From positions 1,550,001 to 1,614,000 of the forward strand of contig NZ_CP056047.1 in NCBI RefSeq assembly GCF_021559775.1: 64,000 nt of DNA, read 5' to 3'. Positions within the stretch are counted from its first letter, which is position 1. Each line of letters opens with the position of its first letter. Shown piece by piece: positions 18,771 through 27,415 of the stretch. The notes beneath the pieces were generated by a model. It was not told the origin of the DNA. It worked only from the letters and a program-made list of their open reading frames with translations, and searched no databases. The DNA is from Gillisella vitis (lineage in GTDB: Bacteria > Pseudomonadota > Alphaproteobacteria > Rhizobiales > Rhizobiaceae). A program made the translations under genes and the position numbers.

Positions 18771-19859
18771 CTATTCGCTGAGCGGGCGCGGCGGCTGAAA
18801 ACCACCGTCACGCCATTCCTGCAATTGAAACGGATTGTCGCTGAGTTCGTGGCCGTCGGTAAAGGACAGCGAGCCGATGACGGTCTCAGTCTTGGTCTTG
18901 CTGATCGCCTCAGCCAACGACGGTTCGTTCAATGCCGCCGCGGCATGCAGAAACTGGACGCTGGCAAAGGCGGGCAGGGCATAGCCATCCGCTGCGCTGC
19001 CCTGTGTTCGTAGCGCATCAACCGTCTTCTGCGCGCTCGGCATTCTGGCATAATCAGGCGTAATCACCGCCAATACCCCATCTTGCAGTGGAACGGGCCG
19101 ATCTACCGCCCTCATTGCCTCGCCACCCATCAGCGTCAGGGGAATATTTTCGGCCTTGGCATCGCGGGCGATGACCGAGACATCGCTGCGGTCACCGCCG
19201 ATGAAGACATTGGTCGCGCCCGTCTTCTTCAAGCGCCGAACCAGGGCAATCTGTTGCTCCTGGGCCGGGCGGTAAGTATCGGTGAAAACCGGTTTCATGC
19301 CGCGCTGTTCCAGCGACGCTCGGATGGCTTCCACCAGTTCACGGCTGCGGATCGTGCCGTCATCGAGAAGCGCGAAAGCCGTTCCCGCCCATTGGCTGAC
19401 GATTACATCCACCAGCTTTTCGCTTTCCGCTTTGGTGCTGGGGGCCAGCCGAAAGAGTGGCCATTGGTTCTTCAAGGCATCTTCCATAACGGTGGGCCAG
19501 CGCACTGAAAGCGTCACAGCCGGAATACCAGCCGGGCCAAGCTTGGCCAGCAAACCATCAAGGCTTTCGCTGCACAGAAATCCGATCGCCGCATCGACCT
19601 TCGCTGTCACAAGCTTGTCGGCAATCGCCGCGCCAGTGGCTGTAGCGCATGGCTCGTCAATCACAACCAGCGTATCACCGCTTTGTTTTGCCGCAGCGTC
19701 TGCCCCCGCCCGCATCTGCTGACCAAGAACGGCATAAGGCCCGCCCTGCGGCGCAACCAGCCCGATGGTAAGGGCAAATGCACCCGGCGCTGCTAACGCA
19801 TAGCCTATGCCGAACAGCAGTGAAAAAACGCGTAATATCATTTCAATCCGGATCATCAT
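18771..19859 (-). CDS. Periplasmic substrate-binding protein, branched-chain-amino-acid ABC type
   Basis: The 362-residue protein has a signal peptide (hydrophobic core 'FSLLFGIGYALAAPGAFA') followed by a type I periplasmic-binding fold: 'IGLVAPQGGPYAVLGQQMRAG' split over the first strand and helix, 'AAIGFLCSES' and 'NVFIGGDRSDVSVIARDA'. Proteins of this family usually feed a LIV-type ABC importer, but no permease or ATPase gene lies nearby, so it is an orphan or serves sensing. An internal ATG at 19841 is an alternative start. Ligand unknown. Confidence 0.8.
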   Translation of the reverse strand: MMIRIEMILRVFSLLFGIGYALAAPGAFALTIGLVAPQGGPYAVLGQQMRAGADAAAKQSGDTLVVIDEPCATATGAAIADKLVTAKVDAAIGFLCSESLDGLLAKLGPAGIPAVTLSVRWPTVMEDALKNQWPLFRLAPSTKAESEKLVDVIVSQWAGTAFALLDDGTIRSRELVEAIRASLEQRGMKPVFTDTYRPAQEQQIALVRRLKKTGATNVFIGGDRSDVSVIARDAKAENIPLTLMGGEAMRAVDRPVPLQDGVLAVITPDYARMPSAQKTVDALRTQGSAADGYALPAFASVQFLHAAAALNEPSLAEAISKTKTETVIGSLSFTDGHELSDNPFQLQEWRDGGFQPPRPLSE

Positions 19860-19936
19860 GAATTTTCAGTTACCTTAGCGGCACAGCAACAGCAAGGGAA
19901 TGAAAATGTCCAGGTCGTAGCCGCAAGATGCTGATG

Positions 19937-19985
19937 GAGCATGATGGTTTCGTAAAACCGCTTCACACTTTTACGCATCATGCTC
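19937..19985. repeat. Palindromic intergenic repeat ('gcatgatg' type)
   Basis: A large hairpin: outer stem 'gagcatgatg' (19937-19946) with 'catcatgctc' (19976-19985), inner stem 'cgtaaaa' / 'ttttacg', and loop 'ccgcttcacac'. From memory, this layout resembles dispersed repeats of rhizobial genomes. A related but degenerate 'gatgcatgattttctccg' lies near 27522, upstream of the suf operon. Confidence 0.68.
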
Positions 19986-20026
19986 TATAGCCATTCTTGA
20001 CAAGCAAATTGGCAAGGAGTGCAGGC

Positions 20027-20512
20027 GTGGCTATCGATCCTTTGGACTATCGTGAAGCGATGAGCCGCTACGCAGGTCATGTGCAGATCGTCACCACGGA
20101 ATTTCAAGGCGTCGCCAGGGGCACGACCATCACTGCCGCCTGCTCGGTTTCCGATCAGCCACCGATGGTGCTGGCCTGCATCAACAATCAGAACGAAGGC
20201 AACAAACCCTTCTTCGAAAGCGATTGTTTTGCCCTCAACACGCTTGCCGCTCATCATCAGGACCTGGCCGGAGCATTTGCTGGCTTTGGTAAGCTGTCGA
20301 GCGAAGAGCGATTCGCGCTTGGCACCTGGGAACAGATGATTACCGGCGCGCCACTGCTGACCGGCGCCATCGCCGCCTATGATTGCCGGGTCGTAGACCG
20401 GAAAATCACCGCCACGCACACTGTCCTGTTCGGCGAAGTGGTGGGACTGAAGCTTGGTGAAAGGGCTGCAACACTTCTTTACCTGCAAAGAGGTTTCCAT
20501 ACCGTCGAATAG
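20027..20512 (+). CDS. Flavin reductase-like (FMN-binding split-barrel) protein
   Basis: The 161-residue protein matches the flavin-reductase-like split barrel: 'YREAMSRYAGHVQIVTTE', 'GTTITAACSVSDQPPMVLACIN' (flavin-binding loop), 'FALNTLAAHHQDLA' and a closing 'LYLQRGFHTV'. Such proteins supply reduced flavin to two-component monooxygenases or act alone. The start is set at GTG 20027, preceded at 7 nt by 'aaggag'; the longer TTG frame (19997) begins inside the repeat region. No monooxygenase gene is adjacent. It ends 8 bp before the TfoX-like gene. Confidence 0.8.
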   Translation: MAIDPLDYREAMSRYAGHVQIVTTEFQGVARGTTITAACSVSDQPPMVLACINNQNEGNKPFFESDCFALNTLAAHHQDLAGAFAGFGKLSSEERFALGTWEQMITGAPLLTGAIAAYDCRVVDRKITATHTVLFGEVVGLKLGERAATLLYLQRGFHTVE

Positions 20513-20520
20513 GCCAGATC

Positions 20521-20865
20521 ATGGACAATGCCGATATTGAAGAGATGTTTCAATCGCTGGGTCCGGTTAGTATCCGACGCATGTTCGGTGGCAAGGGTAT
20601 CTATCACCACGGCATAATCTTCGCGCTTTATCTCTTTGACGAGATCATGCTGAAAGCCGACGCGCAGACGGCACCAGAGTTTGCCGCCGCTGGCGCCCGG
20701 CAATGGGTCTATCAGCGTCCGGGCAAGAACCCTGTCGCCATGCCCTATTGGTCTGTGCCGGAAGACGCGTTCGACGATCCCGACGAAATGGCGCGCTGGG
20801 CAAACTTGGCCTATGAGGCGGGTATCAGGGCACAAAAGCCTTCAGCCTCAACGCGCCGCAGGTGA
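20521..20865 (+). CDS. TfoX/Sxy N-terminal domain protein
   Basis: The 114-residue protein has the TfoX N-terminal pattern 'SIRRMFGGKGIYHHGIIFALY' near residues 17-37 and 'YWSVPEDAFDDPDEMARWANLA' near the end. TfoX/Sxy is a competence regulator in gammaproteobacteria, but single-domain homologues are widespread in alphaproteobacteria without known function. It lies 8 bp after the flavin reductase and is probably co-transcribed. Confidence 0.8.
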   Translation: MDNADIEEMFQSLGPVSIRRMFGGKGIYHHGIIFALYLFDEIMLKADAQTAPEFAAAGARQWVYQRPGKNPVAMPYWSVPEDAFDDPDEMARWANLAYEAGIRAQKPSASTRRR

Positions 20866-21430
20866 ACCTCGGCGCGGCAACAGTCGCTTAAAACGGCCTG
20901 GACGCCGTAGCCAGGAGATTGGCGCTCGCGCCATCGCGTTGCCACAAAAAAAGCACCCAAAAAAGGGCTCTTCGCGAAGGCTAGGCGACTTGACGGATAT
21001 CTAAATCAATAGTAGCAATTTTATTATATTCAACCAAAAGAAGCATTTAACTGTATGAGGGTTTACTCGATCGCTCTTTGAAATCCAGGAGGTTTTGAAG
21101 GCAAGAATCATTCATATAATTTCACTCACCAATGTTTTTGTCAGGGAAAATCGAGTTCGAGTTTCCCCAAATTCAACAGACAACCTGAAGACTAAAGCAT
21201 CATAATGATGCTGATTTCCGACGGTGTGCCAAAGGGTCCGCATTCAATGGCCAGGCCATTTTCTGCGAATTCATAAGGGCAAGCCATTCGGCTGAAGCCC
21301 TTTTCCTCACCAACCGTAAGACGTCACTTCCCTCTCCAATGGAGAGATATCGGGAGGGGCGAAGCTTTGGCCTATGGGAGGAAAATCCATAATTTCTGAT
21401 CGTTTTTTCTTTAAATATCCGGGGGATAAC
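20866..21430. other. Gene-free 565-bp leader region before the tyrosinase gene
   Basis: No convincing coding sequence is seen. The stretch is clearly more A/T-rich than its neighbours from about 20,940 on. It contains a perfect 17-nt palindrome 'agcatcataatgatgct' (21196-21212), a degenerate fragment of the dispersed repeat ('gtcagggaaaatcgag' near 21140), and 'gggaggaaaatcc' ahead of an in-frame but non-conserved extension of the tyrosinase frame. It probably holds the promoter of the tyrosinase gene; no sigma-70 box is clear enough to call. Confidence 0.5.
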
Positions 21431-22951
21431 ATGGTTTACATTCGTAAAAGTGTGTGGGCAAATGGCGGCGATTTCAGCGATCCAATTCTCTATTGGTATG
21501 CCAAGGGTGTCGGCAAGCTGCGCCAAAAGGCATTGGCCGACAACACCAGCTGGAATTTCATGGCTGCGATCCACGGGATTGATATCGATGATTCCGATAG
21601 TCTCTGGACGAAATATGGATATTACACGGCTGGTGAGACCCTGCCGTCCCAAGCAGATCAGGATCTCTATTGGAACCAATGCCAGCACGGCAGCTGGTAT
21701 TTTCTGCCCTGGCATCGCGGCTATATCTGGTCGATTGAAGCGCTTGTGCGGGCGCAGATCGTCGCACTAGGAGGTCCGGCGGACTGGGCCATGCCCTATT
21801 GGAACTACAGCGATACGACCAATCCCAAGGCACGGATGATGCCACCTGCCTTCGCGCAGGAAGAGTTTGAAGGTGGTCCTAATCCGCTCTACATCAAGCA
21901 GCGCTACGGATCAGGAACGCCACCGATTATCGTGCCTGTCGAGGATGTGAGCCTGGAGGCACTGGAGTGGCCTATTTTCACTGGTGTGTCCTCAGGCGGT
22001 AGCCCAGGATTTGGTGGCGTAAAGACGGGCTTTTCCCACGATAGCGACACATTCGGCCTGTTGGAACACATGCCACACAATGTGGTCCATATTGCTATCG
22101 GCGGCGAATATAATGGCGATGAAGCCCTGCCAGGCCTAATGGCCATACCGGACACGGCGGGACTAGATCCGATCTTCTGGCTGCATCATGCCAATATCGA
22201 CCGGCTTTGGGCGCAATGGAATGCCGCGTCCCCACAGCATAAGAACCCTGTCGATCCGGCTTGGTTGGACGGCCCTCAGGACCGTAAATTCGCCGTGCCG
22301 AACCCGGATGGAACGCCATATTATTACAAGCCCTCTGATATGCTGGAAACCACAAGCCCGAAACTGGATTATACCTATGACCAGTTCGTTGTCGCTCAAG
22401 CCCCTGTTCTGGCGGCGGCTGTCGCAACAGGAGGAAAAGCAGTGACGGAACCCAAAGCTGCCGAACTGGTCGGGGCGAATACGGATGTTCTTGCTCTAGC
22501 CGGTGAAAAAACGGCATCGGCGGTTCGTCTGGACGATGCCTCCTCGGCGCTTTTCGCTGCACCGAAGACGTTGGCTTTGGGGTTGCGCAGTGGCGATGTC
22601 CCGCGTGACAGGTATTTCCTCAATCTGGAAAACATTCGTGCACAACAGGATGGCTTCGTGATCGATGTCTATCTCAATCTGCCCGATGATGCCGATCATC
22701 AGCACCGTCTGGACCTTCGTGCTGGCTCTGTCGGCCTATTCGGTGTTCGCAATGCGTCGAAAACCGACAGCTCCCATGGCGGACGGGGTGTGACACAGGT
22801 TCTTGACATCACAAGACTCCTGTCCGGCTTGATCCATAGTGGCGACATTGCCAAGAGCGGCTTGAGCGTCCATCTCGTTCCCCGTAAGGCTCTGGGAGAG
22901 GGCGCGAAGGTGACTGTTGAACGCATCAGCCTTTACCGTCAGCCGGGCTAA
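21431..22951 (+). CDS. Tyrosinase (polyphenol oxidase) with plant-PPO-like C-terminal domain
   Basis: The 506-residue type-3 copper enzyme oxidises phenols to o-quinones. CuA histidines are likely His48 ('AAIHGID'), His86 and His95 ('QHGSWYFLPWHRGYIW'); CuB histidines are His216 and His220 ('PHNVVHIAIGG') and His252 or His253 ('DPIFWLHHANIDRLW'). Residues ~375-506 ('FVIDVYLNLPDD', 'AGSVGLFGV', 'LSVHLVPRKAL', 'VTVERISLYR') resemble the KFDV/lid domain that covers the active site of plant polyphenol oxidases. No signal peptide is seen. The start at 21431 follows 'ccggggga'; the frame continues 57 bp upstream. A DUF2182 membrane-protein gene follows after 5 bp. The product may be melanin or quinone, as for rhizobial MelA. 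Confidence 0.92.
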   Translation: MVYIRKSVWANGGDFSDPILYWYAKGVGKLRQKALADNTSWNFMAAIHGIDIDDSDSLWTKYGYYTAGETLPSQADQDLYWNQCQHGSWYFLPWHRGYIWSIEALVRAQIVALGGPADWAMPYWNYSDTTNPKARMMPPAFAQEEFEGGPNPLYIKQRYGSGTPPIIVPVEDVSLEALEWPIFTGVSSGGSPGFGGVKTGFSHDSDTFGLLEHMPHNVVHIAIGGEYNGDEALPGLMAIPDTAGLDPIFWLHHANIDRLWAQWNAASPQHKNPVDPAWLDGPQDRKFAVPNPDGTPYYYKPSDMLETTSPKLDYTYDQFVVAQAPVLAAAVATGGKAVTEPKAAELVGANTDVLALAGEKTASAVRLDDASSALFAAPKTLALGLRSGDVPRDRYFLNLENIRAQQDGFVIDVYLNLPDDADHQHRLDLRAGSVGLFGVRNASKTDSSHGGRGVTQVLDITRLLSGLIHSGDIAKSGLSVHLVPRKALGEGAKVTVERISLYRQPG

Positions 22952-22956
22952 GCGGC

Positions 22957-23802
22957 ATGGCTCCCACTCTGTCTCGGCTCAGGGCCGTGGTCTCCTTGCT
23001 CAAGGAGCCGCCATGGCCCACCTTGCTTACCTTCAGCCTTCTCGGCTGGCTCGCCATGGCTTTCACAAGCCATGGCAGCGACGCGCTGGATCTTTGCATT
23101 TCGGCCTCTGGCGCTCTTCTGGACCGTGGCTGGCGCGCATTCCAGGTGCAAATATGGATGATGTCCATATCCGGCGTTGCTTTGTCTTTGATAATTATGC
23201 TGACGGCAATGATGTCATTGATTTTGCGGGACCCGATCAAACATATCTGGAACCGTAGCCTCAAGAGGCGGCGAGTACGCTCACTGGGCATGTTCTTTGT
23301 CAGTTATTGCGGTCTCTGGGCTGTTTGCGCACCACTGCTTGTGGTCATCGGCATGCTGCTGCGGGTGGGTGCCAGCCTTGTTGATCTACCAGTCCTGCTG
23401 CTGGCGTTAGGCCTCGTCGGCTTCTGGCAAATCACACCCTGGAAACAACGTATCTTGAACCAGTGTCACTGGACGCCGCGATTGAGCGCTTTTGGCTGGG
23501 CCGCAGACCGCGATTGCCTGCGCTACGGCCTGCGCGAGGGCGGACTTTGTGTTGGTACCTGCTGGGCGCTGATGGTGTTACCATTCGCCGAGTATGACTA
23601 CCATCTTCTGTTTATGGCTGCCACATCGGTAATCATGGTCTCGGAGAGGCTGCGTCCCGGACGTCCGGCTCGCTGGACTATAGCAGGACCAGCGGGCCTT
23701 GTGTATCAAGGAGCACTTAAGCGGTTACGCCGCACAACCAACACTGTTCCAGGATGCTTTGATGGTTGCGATCCGTCACGGCACGCGGAAAAATCAGCGT
23801 AG
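22957..23802 (+). CDS. DUF2182 family membrane protein paired with tyrosinase
   Basis: The 281-residue protein has about six membrane segments. The DUF2182 layout is recognisable: 'WMMSISGVALSLIIMLTAMM' (family pattern W-x-M...AMM), 'WQITPWKQRILNQC' and 'LREGGLCVGTCWALMVLPF' with paired cysteines. The family is described as predicted metal-binding and its function is unknown. It begins 5 bp after the tyrosinase stop, so the two are almost certainly co-transcribed. A role in copper supply to, or membrane handling of, the enzyme is inference from position. The last ~30 residues look unconserved and overlap the convergent Nudix gene by 9 bp. Confidence 0.7.
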   Translation: MAPTLSRLRAVVSLLKEPPWPTLLTFSLLGWLAMAFTSHGSDALDLCISASGALLDRGWRAFQVQIWMMSISGVALSLIIMLTAMMSLILRDPIKHIWNRSLKRRRVRSLGMFFVSYCGLWAVCAPLLVVIGMLLRVGASLVDLPVLLLALGLVGFWQITPWKQRILNQCHWTPRLSAFGWAADRDCLRYGLREGGLCVGTCWALMVLPFAEYDYHLLFMAATSVIMVSERLRPGRPARWTIAGPAGLVYQGALKRLRRTTNTVPGCFDGCDPSRHAEKSA

Positions 23803-24198
23803 AAACGGCAGTATAGCCTTGGTGAAGGCCGATAAAGGTTGCGGCAGATCATCTAACGCAAACCAGCCGAAGTCCGAAAGCTTGTCGGGCTCTGTCAGCG
23901 TCGCTTCGCCGGAGATGTCGCTGGTCTTATAGAGAAGAGAGACCCAATGCTGGCGCTCGGCTGCGATGATCTGTTCGCTGACGCTGACAAATTCCACGGA
24001 GCCGATGGTCAGGCCGGTTTCTTCTTCGGCCTCACGCCGGGCTGCTTGTTCCGCAGGTTCAAGCACATCGACCTTGCCGCCGACAATACTCCAACAACCG
24101 GATTCGGGTGGGCGCATTCGCTTATACAGCAAAAGCTTGCCATCCCTGACAATGGCAAGGCCAACGCCGACGCCCGGAAAATCTAATCCGGGAACCAT
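23794..24198 (-). CDS. Nudix hydrolase
   Basis: The 134-residue protein has a complete Nudix box (G-x5-E-x7-REUxEExGU) in 'GGKVDVLEP' followed by 'AARREAEEETGL'. It hydrolyses nucleoside diphosphate derivatives; the N-terminal 'VGVGLAIVRDGKLLLYKR' is usual for small MutT/NudG-like members. The start is uncertain: ATG 24198 just avoids overlap with the helicase gene, while a TTG at 24219 would overlap it by 20 bp. It directly follows the helicase gene and is likely co-transcribed with it. Substrate unknown. Confidence 0.87.
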   Translation of the reverse strand: MVPGLDFPGVGVGLAIVRDGKLLLYKRMRPPESGCWSIVGGKVDVLEPAEQAARREAEEETGLTIGSVEFVSVSEQIIAAERQHWVSLLYKTSDISGEATLTEPDKLSDFGWFALDDLPQPLSAFTKAILPFLR

Positions 24199-24199
24199 A

Positions 24200-25810
24200 T
24201 CAGGCTTTGGCGCTGGCAACGATCAGCATGAAAGCAGGAATATCATCGCCGAAGCCAACAGGAGTCGGGCCGTCATCATGGTCGCGGTAATGCTGGCGGC
24301 GGCGTTCGCGCTGGTCGTCATTGGCCGGGTTGGGCGCCTGATTATTGCGATAATCGCGGTTGCCCTGGCTTGGCCGTCTGTCTGTCTTGCGCTCTTGCTT
24401 CACGCTATCCACCTTGGTTGCGACGACTTCTACAGCCGCTTCGGTGCTAATCTGCTCTTCTGTCGTGTCAGGCTTGTGACTGCTGCGATGTTCACGGTCA
24501 CCGTCACGCGCACCGTCTCTGGAGCGCTCCCGGCCACGGCCCCGGTCACTACCGTTTCTATCACTACCGCTCTTGTCACGAGCATTCTTGCCGCCACGGC
24601 CACGGCGCTCATCACGATCACCTTCAGCCATAGGCGGCAGAGAGGCGACGTCGCCGTCCAGCCATTCTGGCTTTTCGCCGATCAGTTTTTCAATCGCGTC
24701 GAGATATTTCGCGTCGGACTTGGTCACCAGCGTGAAGGCGCGGCCTGAACGACCAGCGCGACCGGTACGACCGATGCGGTGGACATAGTCTTCCGCATGG
24801 ATCGGCACGTCGAAATTGAACACATGGCTGACATCGGGAATATCAAGGCCGCGGGCCGCAACGTCAGAGGCCACCAGAAGGGTAATCTGATTGTCCTTGA
24901 AACCGGCCAGCATATTTGTGCGCGAACGCTGGTCCATGTCGCCATGCAGAGCGCCGACCGAGAAACCATGACGCTCCAGCGAACGGAACAGATCGGCCAC
25001 ATCCTTCTTCCTGTTACAGAAGATGATGGCGTTCTTCAGATCGTCCTGGGCGCGGATAATGTCGCGCAGGGTGGAGCGCTTTTCATAATCCTTGTTCTGG
25101 CAGGCCACCAGCCGCTGCGTCACGGTCTTAGCTGTCGAAGATGGCGGAGCCACCTCGATCCGTTCCGGATTTTGCAGGAACTTGTCGGCCAGCTTCTGGA
25201 TTTCCGGCGGCATGGTAGCCGAGAAGAACAGCGTCTGACGGGTAAAGGGAATGAGCTTGGCGATGCGCTCGATATCGGGAATGAAGCCCATGTCCAGCAT
25301 GCGGTCGGCTTCGTCGATAACAAGGATTTCGACGCCGGTCATCAGTAGCTTGCCGCGCTCGCAATGGTCCAGCAGGCGGCCAGGCGTGCAGATCAGCACA
25401 TCGGCGCCACGTTCCAGCTTGCGGTCCTGTTCATCGAACGAAACGCCGCCGATCAGCAGGGCAATGTTGAGCTTGTGATTCTTGCCGTATTTTTCGAAAT
25501 TCTCGGCAACCTGGGCTGCAAGTTCGCGCGTCGGCTCCATAATCAGCGTGCGCGGCATGCGTGCGCGTGCACGGCCTTTTTCGAGCAATGTCAGCATCGG
25601 CAGTACGAAGGACGCCGTCTTGCCTGTGCCCGTCTGGGCAATACCGCAAATATCGCGGCGCATCAGGGCCGGCGGAATGGCGCCAGCCTGAATCGGTGTC
25701 GGCACGGTGTAGCCGGCATCAGTTACAGCGGAAAGAACTTTTTGGCTCAGGCCAAGGTCAGCGAATGTGGTCAAAGGGAAATGTTTTCCGTTCCGTTCTT
25801 GCGAACTCAA
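24200..25810 (-). CDS. rhlE: DEAD-box ATP-dependent RNA helicase, RhlE-like
   Basis: The 536-residue protein carries all the helicase motifs in order: Q motif 'PTPIQAGAIPP', Walker A 'AQTGTGKT', 'PTRELAAQ', 'TPGRLLDH', 'DEADRMLDMGF', 'SAT', 'IIFCNRKK', 'VASDVAARGLDIPDV' and 'HRIGRTGRAGRSG'. After about residue 395 comes a disordered tail rich in Arg, Asp and Gly ('DRGRGRERSRDGARDGDRE'), typical of RhlE and likely RNA-binding. It remodels RNA in ribosome assembly and mRNA decay. No ATG is available near the expected start; TTG at 25810 is the best candidate, and a TTG nine codons on (before 'TTFADLGLS') is also possible. Confidence 0.93.
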   Translation of the reverse strand: MSSQERNGKHFPLTTFADLGLSQKVLSAVTDAGYTVPTPIQAGAIPPALMRRDICGIAQTGTGKTASFVLPMLTLLEKGRARARMPRTLIMEPTRELAAQVAENFEKYGKNHKLNIALLIGGVSFDEQDRKLERGADVLICTPGRLLDHCERGKLLMTGVEILVIDEADRMLDMGFIPDIERIAKLIPFTRQTLFFSATMPPEIQKLADKFLQNPERIEVAPPSSTAKTVTQRLVACQNKDYEKRSTLRDIIRAQDDLKNAIIFCNRKKDVADLFRSLERHGFSVGALHGDMDQRSRTNMLAGFKDNQITLLVASDVAARGLDIPDVSHVFNFDVPIHAEDYVHRIGRTGRAGRSGRAFTLVTKSDAKYLDAIEKLIGEKPEWLDGDVASLPPMAEGDRDERRGRGGKNARDKSGSDRNGSDRGRGRERSRDGARDGDREHRSSHKPDTTEEQISTEAAVEVVATKVDSVKQERKTDRRPSQGNRDYRNNQAPNPANDDQRERRRQHYRDHDDGPTPVGFGDDIPAFMLIVASAKA

Positions 25811-25915
25811 GATGAATCGCCCGCGAACAGGCGTTAACGCCAGCGCGGGATAGGCCGAAAACGCCTCAAAGTCAAGGAATAGGCCCCTCGTTGCGCCATA
25901 AAGCTTAACGAAACT

Positions 25916-26539
25916 TCAATTTCCGCGGCCAGATGCGAGAATAGCCACCCCGGCAGCGCCCAGAAAACCTCCGGTCGTGCGGTTGATCAGCGCCACGCTG
26001 CGGGGTGTTTTCAAGAGGCGTCTGGCCCGTCCCGCCAGAAAGACATGGCCGCCGATCACCACGGTCTCGACCACAAGAATGATCGCGATAATATCGATCA
26101 GCGCCGACGCATTGAAGGATGCGGGCACGAAATTCGGCAGCAGGGCCAGATAGAAAAGTGGCATTTTCGGATTGCCGAGATTGAGCGCGAAACCTGTCAG
26201 GTACACGGGAAACAGCGCCCCACGGCGCTCCATCGGCACCATCTGCGGCAGGACCGGCTTTGCCATCCAGAGGCGGACACCCATCCAGATAAGATAGACC
26301 GCACCGCCATAGCGCAAAAGCTCCATCAGCCAGCCCATGTCCTGCGCCAGCACAGACAAGCCGAAAAACGCAAGCGTCAAATAAATCAGGATGCCGGTAA
26401 CTGTGCCAAGGCCATAGGCGAGGCCCGACGCTGGCCCATGGGAAAGGGTGCGGGCCATGATCGTCACATTATCAGGACCGGGACTGGCGGCAAACACCAG
26501 AAAGGCCAGCGCAAAGGTGAGCATTGAATGCAGATCCAT
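25916..26539 (-). CDS. LysE/RhtB family exporter
   Basis: This 207-residue membrane protein has the family signature 'FAASPGPDNVTIMARTLS' in the first loop and 'NLGNPKMPLFYLALLPNFV' in the middle, with six predicted helices. Exporters of this kind pump out amino acids or related metabolites. The start at 26539 gives 'MDLHSMLTFALAF', with 'aaaagggg' upstream. Together with the gene at 14155 it makes two LysE-type exporters in the window, only distantly alike. Substrate unknown. Confidence 0.86.
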   Translation of the reverse strand: MDLHSMLTFALAFLVFAASPGPDNVTIMARTLSHGPASGLAYGLGTVTGILIYLTLAFFGLSVLAQDMGWLMELLRYGGAVYLIWMGVRLWMAKPVLPQMVPMERRGALFPVYLTGFALNLGNPKMPLFYLALLPNFVPASFNASALIDIIAIILVVETVVIGGHVFLAGRARRLLKTPRSVALINRTTGGFLGAAGVAILASGRGN

Positions 26540-26602
26540 GGCAATCCCCTTTTCATTCCCAGCGCTTCAGGAGGCCGATTTTGACAGACAGACTATGCCA
26601 TA

Positions 26603-26633
26603 AAAAACGCCGGTTGAAACAACCGGCGTTTTT
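26603..26633. terminator. Bidirectional Rho-independent terminator
   Basis: A perfect 14-bp stem 'aaaaacgccggttg' / 'caaccggcgttttt' with loop 'aaa'. It has A-runs on one side and T-runs on the other, so it can work on both strands. It lies 26 bp past the alpha/beta hydrolase stop (- strand), which it most likely terminates. Confidence 0.9.
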
Positions 26634-26658
26634 ATTTGCAAAAAGAAATATGGGCTAA

Positions 26659-27336
26659 TCAGCGCAGCCGCTTGGCAGCCGGTTCCGGTACCAATTCGCC
26701 TTCCAGGCGGCGGTCGAGATAATCCTCGCATTCGCCCATCAGCGTTTCGACCTGACCATTGAAGAAATGGTTGGCGCCGGGCAAGGTCTTCTGGGTGATC
26801 AGAATACCCTTCTGGGTCTTCAGCTTGTCTACCAGTCCTTGAACGTCCTTTTCCGGCGCAACCTTGTCGGCGTCGCCATGGATGATCAGGCCCGACGAAG
26901 GGCAGGGGGCGAGGAAGGAGAAATCATAGGTATTCGGCTGCGGCGCAACCGAGATAAAGCCTTCAATTTCCGGGCGCCGCATCAACAGCTGCATGCCGAT
27001 CCACGAGCCGAAGGAATAGCCGGCAACCCAACAGCTCTTCGAATCGGGATGCAGGCTCTGCACCCAATCCAGCGCCGAGGCCGCGTCGGACAACTCGCCG
27101 GCGCCGTGGTCGAATTCACCCTGGCTACGGCCAATGCTGCGGAAGTTGAAGCGCAGGGTGGTAAAACCACGCTTCTGGAACATGTAGAACAACTGATAAA
27201 CGATCTGGTTGTTCATCGTGCCGCCAAATTGCGGATGCGGATGCAGGATGATCGCAATCGGGGCGCTCTTTTCCTTGGAGGGCTGGTAGCGGCCCTCTAG
27301 ACGTCCTGCGGGTCCGTTGAAAATGACTTCGGGCAT
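26659..27336 (-). CDS. Alpha/beta hydrolase, COG2945 type
   Basis: The 225-residue hydrolase has the pattern 'IILHPHPQFGGTMNNQIV' (oxyanion region with paired His), nucleophile elbow 'AGYSFGSWIG' (Ser) and a catalytic His in 'LPGANHFFNGQ', with the acid probably in 'IIHGDADKVAPEKD'. The substrate is unknown. The start at 27336 follows 'ggagtatcc'; the longer frame to 27408 adds a lysine-rich stretch without support. It is divergent from the suf operon, sharing an intergenic region that holds iron-responsive elements. Confidence 0.87.
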   Translation of the reverse strand: MPEVIFNGPAGRLEGRYQPSKEKSAPIAIILHPHPQFGGTMNNQIVYQLFYMFQKRGFTTLRFNFRSIGRSQGEFDHGAGELSDAASALDWVQSLHPDSKSCWVAGYSFGSWIGMQLLMRRPEIEGFISVAPQPNTYDFSFLAPCPSSGLIIHGDADKVAPEKDVQGLVDKLKTQKGILITQKTLPGANHFFNGQVETLMGECEDYLDRRLEGELVPEPAAKRLR

Positions 27337-27396
27337 GGATACTCCGGTCTTGGCGTGTTTTTTTGCCTTCGCGCCCTTACCCGTCAGAAGATGACT

Positions 27397-27411
27397 TGAC
27401 GGGGGCACTCA
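27397..27411 (+). promoter_or_regulatory. Possible RirA (IRO) box, TGA-N9-TCA
   Basis: The sequence 'tgacgggggcactca' matches the minimal iron-responsive operator TGA-N9-TCA known for RirA in rhizobia. Alone this motif is weak, but it lies only 5 bp from an Irr-type element and upstream of Fe-S assembly genes, which RirA is known to control in Rhizobiaceae. Confidence 0.4.
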
Positions 27412-27415
27412 GCTT

